A stretch of 64,000 nt of DNA, from positions 34,959 to 98,958 of the forward strand of contig QKCP01000025.1 in NCBI GenBank assembly GCA_003246855.1, written 5' to 3'. This DNA comes from Ilyobacter polytropus (GTDB taxonomy: Bacteria > Fusobacteriota > Fusobacteriia > Fusobacteriales > Fusobacteriaceae). Below the pieces are notes generated by a model. That model did not search any database. It was not told where the DNA came from and saw nothing but the letters and a program-made list of their open reading frames with translations. Below, piece by piece: positions 8,815 through 20,157 of this stretch (positions are counted from its first letter, which is position 1; each line of letters starts with the position of its first letter). A program made the position numbers and the translations under genes.

Positions 8815-9869
8815 TCTTTACTACTCCCTTTGATACTTTTTGATTTCTGCCTAAGTTGGCCACAGGCTCCGCCTATGTCGCTGCCTTTTTCTCGCCTTAT
8901 TGTAACATTTACTTTTCTTACATCCTTTAGATGGCTGTAGAACCTGTCTATTTTCTTTTCACTTGGTCTATCGAACTCGCTACCCTCAACTGAGTTATAT
9001 GGTATAAGGTTTAATACATGGTCGAATTCGTGCATAAAATCTGCCAAAACTTCTGCATCCCACTGGCTGACATTAAAATCCTTTATTAGTATGTACTCAA
9101 AGCTTATTCTCCTGTTTGTTACTTTTTGGTACTCTTTTAAAGTTGTGTAAAGGTCCTCTAATGGATATTTTTTATTTATCGGTATAAGATGATTCCTTTT
9201 CTCATCTGTTATAGCGTGCAGAGATATTGCTAACTCTACAGGCAGTTTCTCTTCCATCAGAGCCTCTATTCCAGGTATCACTCCCGAAGTTGATACTGTT
9301 ATTCTCCTCATAGATATGTTCTGCCCTTTTTCGTCAGAGAGTATCTTTATGCTTTTTATGAGGTTTGACATGTTTAAAAGCGGTTCGCCCATACCCATAA
9401 ATACTATGTTATTTACTTTCTCTCCTTTTTTTAGGATCCTTCTGCTTATTGTATAGACCTGGTTCAATATTTCATTTACATTTAAGTTTCTCTCAAAACC
9501 ATCCTGACCTGTTGCACAAAATACGCACTTTACAGGACATCCAACCTGTGTTGATATGCATAGTGTATTCCTATCCCTGTGCTTTAGCAGAACAGTCTCG
9601 ATAGTGTGCCCGTCCTCTAGACCGAATAAAAACTTTTCAGTCCCGTCCTGCTTAGACACCTGGTGCTTTAATATGTTCAAGTACGGTATGTAGCTTTTCT
9701 CTTTCAAGATATCTCTGTGCGTTTTGGATATGTTTGTCATATCGTCTATATTCCTTATCATTTTTTCATGCAGCCAAGCATACACCTGCTTTGAGTTGAA
9801 TTTTTTCATGCCAAATTCAACCAAAAATGATTCCAATTCGCTGTAGTTCAAATTAAGTAAATTTATCAT
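8811..9869 (-). CDS. rlmN: 23S rRNA (adenine2503-C2)-methyltransferase (also tRNA A37)
   Basis: RlmN is a radical-SAM enzyme that methylates C2 of A2503 in 23S rRNA and A37 of some tRNAs. The cluster motif [11 protein letters not shown] is present near residue 115, with MGMGEPLLN downstream, and the second catalytic Cys lies in the C-terminal GGACGQLR. Length (352) is normal. The start has an AGGAGG site 7 bases upstream and a recognisable promoter at 9905-9933. The protein precedes the PBP gene with a 4-base overlap. Cfr could look similar, but the overall pattern and housekeeping context favour RlmN. Confidence 0.94.
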   Translation of the reverse strand: MINLLNLNYSELESFLVEFGMKKFNSKQVYAWLHEKMIRNIDDMTNISKTHRDILKEKSYIPYLNILKHQVSKQDGTEKFLFGLEDGHTIETVLLKHRDRNTLCISTQVGCPVKCVFCATGQDGFERNLNVNEILNQVYTISRRILKKGEKVNNIVFMGMGEPLLNMSNLIKSIKILSDEKGQNISMRRITVSTSGVIPGIEALMEEKLPVELAISLHAITDEKRNHLIPINKKYPLEDLYTTLKEYQKVTNRRISFEYILIKDFNVSQWDAEVLADFMHEFDHVLNLIPYNSVEGSEFDRPSEKKIDRFYSHLKDVRKVNVTIRREKGSDIGGACGQLRQKSKSIKGSSKE

Positions 9870-9904
9870 ATTTAATCCTCCTGTTTCCGATTTTCATTCC
9901 CCTA

Positions 9905-9933
9905 ATTCTATCATAAAATTCAAAATCTTACAA
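9905..9933 (-). promoter_or_regulatory. Promoter for rlmN-PBP1A
   Basis: On the minus strand a -35 TTGTAA (9928-9933) and a -10 TAGAAT (9905-9910) are separated by 17 bases, about 35 bases upstream of the rlmN start. No competing operator was seen. Confidence 0.55.
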
Positions 9934-9954
9934 GCTGGCCTATTTAAAATTTAA

Positions 9955-9987
9955 TTGTTGAAACCCAGGCGGAAACTATAGTAAAAT
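9955..9987 (+). promoter_or_regulatory. Promoter region for the C-S lyase gene
   Basis: Two overlapping sigma-70-like options: TTGTTG (9955-9960) with TATAGT (9977-9982) at 16 bases, or TTGAAA (9958-9963) with TAAAAT (9982-9987) at 18 bases. Either leaves a leader of about 80 bases before the ATG at 10072, in which I see no riboswitch-like pattern. Confidence 0.45.
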
Positions 9988-10071
9988 TAATATAAACGCT
10001 GCTCTGCCTTTGGATGGTTCCACCGCAAGCTTATTGTTCGCAAATTAGATTAACTTATGAGGAGGTTATTA

Positions 10072-11259
10072 ATGGTTGTTGATTTTGATAAAATCGTAAA
10101 TAGAATAGGTACCAATGCAACAAAACTTGAATTTTTAGAGGAGTATTTCGGGCAGGAAGGCCTCATCCCGCTTTGGGTGGCAGACATGGATTTCGAAAGC
10201 CCAGAGGAGATAAAAAAAGCTGTGGTATCAAGAGCTGAACACGGAGTATACGGGTATACGATGCACGACGATGCCTACTACAACTCTATTATTAACTGGA
10301 ACTTGAGAAGAAATGGGTGGCGGGTAGAAAAGGATTGGATTTTACCTTCTCTTGGCGTAGTTACTTCCATAGCTTTCATAATAAACTCACTAACTTCTGA
10401 AGGGGATGAGATAATTGTACAGACACCGGTATACTACCCGTTTTTTAAAACCATCCAGTCTCTCGGAAGAAAAGTGGTGTACAACCCTCTAAAATATAAA
10501 AACGGGAAGTACTCTATGGATTATGAAGACCTGAAGAATAAGATCAATCCTCGTACAAGGCTAATGGTTCTCTGCAGCCCGCACAACCCTGTTGGGAGGG
10601 TATGGACTAAACAGGAGCTGGAGAAATTAGCAACCATCTGCATAGATAACGGGATTTTGATTATATCCGACGAGATCCATTCCGACCTCATATACCAAGG
10701 CTACGTTCACACACCACTTGCGGGGATATCAAACAAGATATCAGAGTCTACTATAACTCTTATGTCACCTAGCAAAACCTTCAACCTAGCTGGTTTTTTT
10801 ACCTCATATATACTTGTTCAAAATGAGCAGATAAGAAAAAAAATCAAAAACGCTCTTAACAGTTTTTCAATACATCAAAATATTTTCGGTATCTCTGCTT
10901 TAAACGCCGCATACTCCAACTGCGAATACTGGCTGGAAGAGCTCATTGACTACATAAATAACAACAAACTGTATGTACAGAACTTTTTAGAAAAACACAT
11001 GCCGGATATTAGGCTTGTAGAGCCAGAAGGAACTTATCTTTTATGGATTGATTTCAATGGATTAAATTTAAAGAAAGAAGATCTTGATAATCTGATTTTA
11101 AAGCGGGCTAAACTTGGTATGAGTGACGGGGCGACTTTTGGAGAAGAGGGGGAGGGGTTCAAGAGAATGAACATCGCTTGCCCGAAGGCTGTTTTAGAAG
11201 AGGCTATGGAGAGGTTGCTTGTTGCGTATAAAACAATGAATAACTGCCCTCAAAAATGA
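10072..11259 (+). CDS. MalY/PatB-type PLP-dependent C-S beta-lyase
   Basis: A fold-type I aminotransferase-like enzyme of the MalY/PatB group, which cleaves cystathionine or cysteine to thiol, pyruvate and ammonia. Signatures are LIPLWVADMDFESPEEI near the N-terminus, SPHNPVGRVW, the DEIHSDLIY motif and the PLP-binding lysine in SPSKTFNLAG. Length is about 395 residues. The ATG at 10072 is preferred because AGGAGG lies 6 bases before it; an ATG at 10057 would place that ribosome site inside the coding region. It stands alone between divergent rlmN and the downstream surface protein gene. Whether it works on cystathionine or cysteine (H2S production) cannot be read from sequence. Confidence 0.88.
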   Translation: MVVDFDKIVNRIGTNATKLEFLEEYFGQEGLIPLWVADMDFESPEEIKKAVVSRAEHGVYGYTMHDDAYYNSIINWNLRRNGWRVEKDWILPSLGVVTSIAFIINSLTSEGDEIIVQTPVYYPFFKTIQSLGRKVVYNPLKYKNGKYSMDYEDLKNKINPRTRLMVLCSPHNPVGRVWTKQELEKLATICIDNGILIISDEIHSDLIYQGYVHTPLAGISNKISESTITLMSPSKTFNLAGFFTSYILVQNEQIRKKIKNALNSFSIHQNIFGISALNAAYSNCEYWLEELIDYINNNKLYVQNFLEKHMPDIRLVEPEGTYLLWIDFNGLNLKKEDLDNLILKRAKLGMSDGATFGEEGEGFKRMNIACPKAVLEEAMERLLVAYKTMNNCPQK

Positions 11260-11285
11260 TTTTTTAAATAATGACTACTTTTAAT

Positions 11286-11315
11286 TTAAAATTAATCCTT
11301 TAAGCGTAATATAAT
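11286..11315 (+). promoter_or_regulatory. Possible promoter for the beta-barrel gene
   Basis: TATAAT (11310-11315) is a perfect -10; TTAAAA (11286-11291) is a weak -35 at 18 bases. A leader of about 45 bases then runs to the AAGGGAGG ribosome site at about 11354-11361. Confidence 0.4.
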
Positions 11316-11368
11316 ATATATGCATGTTTTTATTTGTGCTTGACGTCTCCAAGAAGGGAGGGATTATT

Positions 11369-12360
11369 TTGAAAAAATATTAATCGGATTATTTGTACTG
11401 TCCGTAGTGGTCACTGCCCAAATGCCCAGTGATTTCGACATAACTCTAAAAGCCGGACTTGATATCGAACCAGAATACAGCTCTTTTGTTATAAGCGAAC
11501 AAGAGGGCTCTGAAGAAGTAAAATATGAGTTAATCCGTGAGGATTCCAGTAAAAATGGATTTGAGGTATCATTAGAGGTTACAACTCCTATATATTCTAA
11601 CTTTGATTTTGGATTTGGTATAGCTTATCAAAGGCATGGGAAACTAGTTAGTGCAGATAAAGAATTTAGCGGTTATACGTCTTCTAACGTAGATGGCTAT
11701 ATAGAAATTGAAAATGAGGGTTCCACTATTTATGAATACTATAGCTATTATGTACAAATCCCCTATGATTTAGGAATTCAACAACTACTCGAAGAGGATA
11801 CCCCTTATGACTCATTACCACTCTATCTGACTGCTAGATACAATTTTATGAGCTACAAAAATATAAAGTTTTACCTAAAGGGAAATTTTGGATATTCACT
11901 CAATGTTAACGAACCAGACCGTTTAACTCTTGACCCAAATGCTGAATTTGAAGAGTATATTAACGATGCTTCTGAACTCATTGGTTTAGACTTAGCTGAA
12001 TACCTAGCTGATTCAACGGGGATCCCTTTAAGTGATGTAATTGCATCTCCAGAATATTCAGCAGAATTAGAAAAAATTAGGGCTGGCGTGGCAGACGATA
12101 TATCTCGTGGTTTCTCAAAATATGTAGATGTTGATGTAGAGAACGGATTATATTGGGGTGCGGGTTTTGGATTTGAATATAGTAACTGGATTGCAGAACT
12201 TATGTACCAAGTAAACTATGCTGAAGTAGAATTTACAGTCAATCAGCCAATTGATCCAGATTTAGGTGTAGATATAGATGTGACAAGAAATTTCAAAGAT
12301 GATTTAGACTACTCTAGAGTTACGCTATCACTTGGTTACACATTTAACTTAAGTTACTAA
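11369..12360 (+). CDS. Outer-membrane beta-barrel protein, start out of frame by one base
   Basis: The main frame (open to 12360) encodes alternating hydrophobic and polar strands and ends ...LSLGYTFNLSY, an aromatic C-terminus typical of beta-barrels targeted to BamA. In that frame, the codons before the GTG at 11407 read a clear signal peptide (EKILIGLFVLSVVVTAQ), but there is no ATG, GTG or TTG ahead of it. The ribosome site AGGGAGG and a TTG at 11369 are one base out of phase: TTG is followed by six A residues, and a seventh would give MKKILIGLF. So the locus is a frameshifted gene, an expression-switching tract, or a sequence error. Starting at 11407 would leave the protein without a signal. 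The family is not recognised beyond beta-barrel. Confidence 0.65.
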
Positions 12361-12388
12361 AAGTCATAATTATTGGATAACAAACATA

Positions 12389-12416
12389 AAAAAGGCGCTG
12401 CTAACAGCGCCTTTTT
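12389..12416. terminator. Bidirectional terminator between the beta-barrel gene and pyrG
   Basis: Inverted repeat AAAAAGGCGCTG (12389-12400) and CAGCGCCTTTTT (12405-12416) with a CTAA loop. T-runs end both strands, which fits the convergent genes. Confidence 0.92.
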
Positions 12417-12437
12417 AGCAATCTCTATTTTTATTCC

Positions 12438-14075
<1,638 letters not shown>

Positions 14076-14097
14076 CTAATAATAGAAAAAATCTCAT

Positions 14098-14127
14098 AAA
14101 AAAAAGACGAAAAAAAAAACTTTCGTC
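14098..14127 (-). terminator. Intrinsic terminator between fba and pyrG, inside the pyrG leader
   Basis: On the minus strand GACGAAA/TTTCGTC (14121-14127 and 14106-14112) form a stem followed by eight T residues (14098-14105). It lies downstream of both fba and the pyrG promoter, so it would stop fba readthrough and also pyrG transcripts unless prevented from forming. Confidence 0.7.
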
Positions 14128-14135
14128 CTAAGTTT

Positions 14136-14167
14136 TTTTTTTGGGGACCTTGAGGTCCCCAAAAAAA
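14136..14167 (-). promoter_or_regulatory. Leader hairpin upstream of the pyrG terminator (candidate attenuator element)
   Basis: GGGGACC (14143-14149) and GGTCCCC (14154-14160) with flanking T and A runs make a perfect 14-bp stem. It is followed by A residues on both strands, so it is not itself a terminator. In the transcript its flanking A10CUU can pair instead with AAGU10 of the terminator region, giving mutually exclusive folds. Role is inferred. Confidence 0.45.
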
Positions 14168-14196
14168 TATTCAGCTTTTCAGTAATTTACCTATTA

Positions 14197-14224
14197 ATTA
14201 TATCAAATTTTTTCTATTTGTCAA
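14197..14224 (-). promoter_or_regulatory. Promoter for pyrG
   Basis: Minus-strand TTGACA (14219-14224) and TATAAT (14197-14202), both perfect, are 16 bases apart. The -35 starts 5 bases after the fba stop codon. Transcription should begin near 14190, giving a leader of about 150 bases. Confidence 0.75.
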
Positions 14225-14228
14225 GAGA

Positions 14229-15206
14229 TTATTTCCCTTTTGTGTAAGCTCCTTCAGAACCGAAAACATCTGCAAGCTTAGTTTTGTAGTATGCCTTCAT
14301 TAGTTCTTTTGCTGGCCCTAAGTATTTTCTTGGGTCAAATTCAGCAGGTTTGTCTCCGAATGTTTTTCTTATACCTGCAGTAAATGCTAGTCTTCCGTCT
14401 GTATCTACGTTAATTTTAGCTACAGCAGATTTAGAAGCTAATCTTAATTGCTCATCAGGAATACCGATGGCATCTTTTAACTCTCCACCATATTTTTTGA
14501 TCATTTCTACATATTCTTGAGGAACTGAAGATGATCCGTGTAATACGATTGGGAATCCAGGTATTTTCTTTTCTATTTCTTTTAATATGTCTAGTCTTAA
14601 TTTAGGGTCATCACCTGGCTTGAATTTGTGAGCTCCATGAGAAGTCCCTATTGCGATTGCTAATGAGTCTACTCCTGATTTAGCTACGAATTCTTCTACT
14701 TCTTCAGGCTTTGTGTATATTGTTTCTTCTGCTACTACGTCATCCTCTACCCCTGCTAATACACCTAACTCAGCCTCTACGCTTACATCGAATTGGTGTG
14801 CATATTCCGCAACCTCTTTAGACATAGCTATGTTCTCTTCGAAAGTATAGTGAGAACCATCGATCATAACAGATGAGAATCCGTATTCGATACAGTCTTT
14901 GATTGTGTCAAAGTCTGGACCGTGGTCCAAGTTTAATGCAACAGGTATGTCTGATCCTTTTGCTCTAGCGATTTCAACTGCAGCCTTAGCTAACAAAGGT
15001 ACTACTTCTTTACCCATATAATTTCTAGCACCTGTTGAACATTGCAGTATTACTGGAGATCCCATTTCAGCACAAGCTTCAATTATGGCTTGCATTTGTT
15101 CCATGTTGTTGAAGTTGAATGCAGGAACTGAATATCCGTTTTCGTTAGCTTTTTTAAACATCTCTTTAGTGTTTACTAAACCTAAATCTTTGTAATTGTA
15201 TTTCAT
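14229..15206 (-). CDS. fba: Class II fructose-bisphosphate aldolase
   Basis: Zinc-dependent aldolase that cleaves fructose-1,6-bisphosphate to DHAP and glyceraldehyde-3-phosphate. Class II landmarks are present: VPAFNFNN, LNLDHGPDFD with a metal histidine, YGFSSVMIDGSH, EAELGVLAG, the IAIGTSHG histidine and VLHGSSSVP. The 325-residue length matches the class IIB-like enzymes of low-GC bacteria. A GGAGGGG ribosome site precedes the ATG. The promoter at 15243-15271 carries an overlapping palindrome that resembles a Rex operator, so redox control of glycolysis is a testable idea. It is transcribed alone. Confidence 0.95.
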   Translation of the reverse strand: MKYNYKDLGLVNTKEMFKKANENGYSVPAFNFNNMEQMQAIIEACAEMGSPVILQCSTGARNYMGKEVVPLLAKAAVEIARAKGSDIPVALNLDHGPDFDTIKDCIEYGFSSVMIDGSHYTFEENIAMSKEVAEYAHQFDVSVEAELGVLAGVEDDVVAEETIYTKPEEVEEFVAKSGVDSLAIAIGTSHGAHKFKPGDDPKLRLDILKEIEKKIPGFPIVLHGSSSVPQEYVEMIKKYGGELKDAIGIPDEQLRLASKSAVAKINVDTDGRLAFTAGIRKTFGDKPAEFDPRKYLGPAKELMKAYYKTKLADVFGSEGAYTKGK

Positions 15207-15234
15207 ATACCCCTCCTAGATATTGTTCGTTATC

Positions 15235-15252
15235 TCGTTAATATATTAACAA
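15235..15252. promoter_or_regulatory. Rex-like operator over the fba promoter
   Basis: TCGTTAATATATTAACAA contains a perfect 14-bp palindrome (15237-15250) and differs at one position from TTGTTAA-N4-TTAACAA, the pattern known for the NADH/NAD-sensing repressor Rex in clostridia. It covers the fba -10. No rex gene is in the window, so binding is inferred. Confidence 0.5.
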
Positions 15253-15271
15253 ATTTTTTAATTAAAATCAA
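15243..15271 (-). promoter_or_regulatory. Promoter for fba
   Basis: Minus-strand -35 TTGATT (15266-15271) and -10 TAATAT (15243-15248), 17 bases apart, about 40 bases upstream of the ATG. The -10 lies inside the palindrome. Confidence 0.6.
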
Positions 15272-15288
15272 GCATTTTCGTCTTTTTT

Positions 15289-17640
<2,352 letters not shown>

Positions 17641-17652
17641 CTTCTCTCCAAT

Positions 17653-19050
17653 CTAGGGTGCCTTATCTGTATCTATTATTATTTTTTTGCTTATATTCTT
17701 ATCAAACTGCACGTAATTTCCCATGGGTATCTTAACCCGTGCCAATATATCCCCATCCGAATTTTTTAACAGCACCAGAATTTCGTCAGCCTTCACCTGT
17801 TCTTTAAAACTATCTTTAAATTCATTGAAGTTTTTAAAAACTTCAGATTTTTCTTCCTCCTTGACCAAGTCCAGATATAGTTCCCCTACCTGGAGTTTCT
17901 TGGGCAGACTGAATTTAAACTGCTTGCTTGCGAAACCTTTTTGATGCTGTAGGTAGTTTATCTTTAAGGATACTTCATTCCCTGGACGATACACGCTTTT
18001 ATCTAAAAATGCATCGGAAACATATATAAGTTTTTTGTCCCTATAGGTATCTATTCCTATCTCTATTTTACCAAAATCTAAAAAATTAAACCTGTTGTCA
18101 ACAAGGCTTAAAATTTCATCCGAGAGGTTCCCTACTAGTATTTCCAGTGCGTTGGTATCGTCTAGAAAGAAGTTTTCAAACTCAAGTATTTTTTCATTTC
18201 CTTCATTGTAGATTGTGCAGTTGAACACCGCTGTCTGGCAGTCATCCGTAGTATAGTTCCTTAAAATAGACTTTTGGAGTGCCGCGTTTAGATAAGTTCT
18301 AAAGGTATTCTTATTTTTAGGCATCTCAAAATTTATCTTTTTACCGCTGTCTAATCTTACCTCAAATTTATAGGTATCTATCTTATCGCTAAGTATTCCT
18401 AAAAGGCCGTTTATATCATCCCTTTCAACGAGCCCAACAGTCTCCGTAGAACTCCCAATCTTAAAGGAATTTTTTGTGCTTACCGTGTAGTCTATATTCG
18501 CTTTGTTCAAAAAATAATATATATCCCCTTTATTGCTGAGAGGATGTCCATATACCAAGACTTTTTCCCCATAAACCATAGAAAGGGTGCCCAGATTTTC
18601 AAGGTAGATATCTCCTCTTACAGGACTTATAGAGACAGCCATACCAGGCCTAATATCGCCTATATTGAAATCTGGATTTTCTGGGTTTAACTCGTATCCA
18701 TCTATGGGTTTTATGAGTGCTATATTGGAATTTATGTCGTTTGCTGAATAAGCTACAGCGCCTAATAATCTTGAATTCACAAAAACAGGAGAACCGCTCA
18801 TTCCTTCTGAAATACCTCCATGCTTTTCTAGTGGATCACCGCTTACCTTTGCCAATACCATTTTCGATGCGCTGTTCTCGTCATCTACTACGGCAAGCAC
18901 TTCCACACTAAAAGTTTCTATCTTATTGCCATTAAATACCGTATACGCTTTTCCAAGCATTCCTTTTTTTATTTCATTCAGTTTCACATATTCAAAGGAA
19001 AAAGCCCGTAAAAAGATAAACAAAAAGCTCAAAATAATTAATTTTGTCAT
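17653..19050 (-). CDS. Exported protein with SpoIVB-type (S55) peptidase domain
   Basis: An N-terminal signal peptide (MTKLIILSFLFIFLRAFS) is followed by an S55-like domain: EIKKGMLGKAYTVFNG, FSVEVLAVV, the nucleophile region GGISEGMSGSPVF near residue 85, then LLGAVAYS. S55 is best known from the sporulation protease SpoIVB, yet related domains occur in non-sporulating diderms. No PDZ domain was recognised. The remaining 300 residues are beta-rich and unassigned. The ATG at 19050 is chosen because AAAGGAAG stands 7 bases before it; a TTG at 19071 would include that site. Its own promoter lies at 19097-19125. Protease activity is inferred from the Ser motif. Confidence 0.75.
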   Translation of the reverse strand: MTKLIILSFLFIFLRAFSFEYVKLNEIKKGMLGKAYTVFNGNKIETFSVEVLAVVDDENSASKMVLAKVSGDPLEKHGGISEGMSGSPVFVNSRLLGAVAYSANDINSNIALIKPIDGYELNPENPDFNIGDIRPGMAVSISPVRGDIYLENLGTLSMVYGEKVLVYGHPLSNKGDIYYFLNKANIDYTVSTKNSFKIGSSTETVGLVERDDINGLLGILSDKIDTYKFEVRLDSGKKINFEMPKNKNTFRTYLNAALQKSILRNYTTDDCQTAVFNCTIYNEGNEKILEFENFFLDDTNALEILVGNLSDEILSLVDNRFNFLDFGKIEIGIDTYRDKKLIYVSDAFLDKSVYRPGNEVSLKINYLQHQKGFASKQFKFSLPKKLQVGELYLDLVKEEEKSEVFKNFNEFKDSFKEQVKADEILVLLKNSDGDILARVKIPMGNYVQFDKNISKKIIIDTDKAP

Positions 19051-19096
19051 AAAACACTTCCTTTGAAACAAACAATATCCCCGCTAATCAAGACTC

Positions 19097-19125
19097 ATTC
19101 TACCATATTCCATTTAGGATTTCAA
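19097..19125 (-). promoter_or_regulatory. Promoter for the S55-DUF2344-serS string
   Basis: Minus-strand TTGAAA (19120-19125) and TAGAAT (19097-19102) spaced by 17 bases, about 45 bases upstream of the ATG at 19050, in the only sizeable gap between the two neighbouring gene strings. Confidence 0.6.
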
Positions 19126-19178
19126 TTTATTTACTGCCCGAAAAATGATTTAGATTTTATATTTCTTGCGTGCAAGAC

Positions 19179-19682
19179 TCAGTACAATCCCTCGCCGGAT
19201 ATGTCCATATAAGTCAGGTATAACCTCAGGTCAAACTCCACCTGATGGTAATTTTTTTCCATGTTCAAGCAGAGTTTATAAAATGCCCTGTCGTGTTCTT
19301 TTTCCTTTAAGTGTGCTAGTTCATGCACCACTATATTCCTCAGAAATTCCTCTGGCATATTTTTAAATTGGCTCGCTATCTTGATCTCATTCTTGACCTT
19401 TATCTTGCTTCCCTGCTTCCTAGGTATGTATGAATGCAGACCCAGAGCCTGGTGACTAAACTCTATTTTAGGATCGTAAACTACCTTGCTTAATGGTGCG
19501 CTCTTTTTGAGGTATCTATTTTTTATATCCATTGCATAGGAGTAGAGAGCTTTGTCCGAACTTATGCTGTGCTTGCTAGGATATCTGCTGAGTATGATCT
19601 CCCCTAGACGTTTTTCGCCTATGGCCCTCTCCACTTTTTCCAAAATTTCTTCAGAATATCCTTTCAAATATTTTAAATCCAT
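19179..19682 (-). CDS. YgjP-like (DUF45) metal-binding protein
   Basis: The 167-residue protein contains the zincin-type motif VVHELAHL with a further histidine in EHDRAFYKL, the arrangement of the YgjP/WLM (DUF45) metallopeptidase-like family. Upstream, SKVVYDPKIEFSHQALG stands where family members carry their conserved basic strand. Members are cytoplasmic, and no signal peptide is seen. Substrate is unknown; peptidase activity is assumed from the motif. It lies 10 bp after lspA and ends the string that starts with the methyltransferase gene. Confidence 0.75.
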   Translation of the reverse strand: MDLKYLKGYSEEILEKVERAIGEKRLGEIILSRYPSKHSISSDKALYSYAMDIKNRYLKKSAPLSKVVYDPKIEFSHQALGLHSYIPRKQGSKIKVKNEIKIASQFKNMPEEFLRNIVVHELAHLKEKEHDRAFYKLCLNMEKNYHQVEFDLRLYLTYMDISGEGLY

Positions 19683-19692
19683 ATATCTTTTA

Positions 19693-20109
19693 TCATCCCT
19701 TCAAAATACTAAAAATTATTCCAGTGAGTATGTAAAAATCAGCTAGGTTAAAAACCGGGCTATTTTTAAAATTCGGTTTTATGAAATCCACCACATATCC
19801 CCTGTGTATTCTATCGATTGTATTTCCTATACCACCTGCAAAAATAAAGCTTATATAGGATCTATAGTAGCTTTCCTTGAAAAACAGGTATGCTAGAAAA
19901 AAAAGAAGAGATATTCCCATGAAGAGTATAAGCTTTTTCCTATCGTGAAGCTTATTGAAGGCTATACCCCTGTTTTCTACATATATTAGCTCAACTCTGC
20001 CGTTTAAAATATATTTTCTCTTACCCGATTCCAAATTTTCTTTAGCCCATTTTTTTGTATAGAGGTCTAGACTACCTAGAGCAAAAATTAAAATTATGTA
20101 GTACACCAT
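19693..20109 (-). CDS. lspA: Lipoprotein signal peptidase II, first copy
   Basis: Membrane aspartyl peptidase that removes signal peptides from prolipoproteins. The four LspA motifs are visible in 138 residues: the N-terminal DLYTKKWA, YVENRGIAFN, GNTIDRIHRGYVVDF with the first catalytic Asp, and FNLADFYI with the second. Four membrane helices fit. It is shorter than usual (about 150-165) but lacks no motif. A second, equally intact copy lies at 42718-43179, so the genome appears to carry two enzymes. It is transcribed in the operon with M3 peptidase upstream and a YgjP-like gene downstream. Confidence 0.9.
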   Translation of the reverse strand: MVYYIILIFALGSLDLYTKKWAKENLESGKRKYILNGRVELIYVENRGIAFNKLHDRKKLILFMGISLLFFLAYLFFKESYYRSYISFIFAGGIGNTIDRIHRGYVVDFIKPNFKNSPVFNLADFYILTGIIFSILKG

Positions 20110-20157
20110 AACTTCCCACCTCAGCTTCTAAAAACTTTCAAAATTTATAAGAATCGT

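Noticed and set aside
9870-10071. tRNA or riboswitch in the gap before the C-S lyase
   Set aside because: A segment resembling a T-loop was read, but no cloverleaf or conserved riboswitch core can be drawn from it.
11407-12360. Treating the GTG at 11407 as the real start of the beta-barrel gene
   Set aside because: It has no ribosome site and would remove the signal peptide that is plainly encoded just upstream in the same frame; a one-base frameshift is a better explanation.
14136-14167. The 14-bp GGGGACC stem as an intrinsic terminator
   Set aside because: On both strands the stem is followed by A residues, not T; the true terminator is the adjacent stem with a U-run at 14098-14127.
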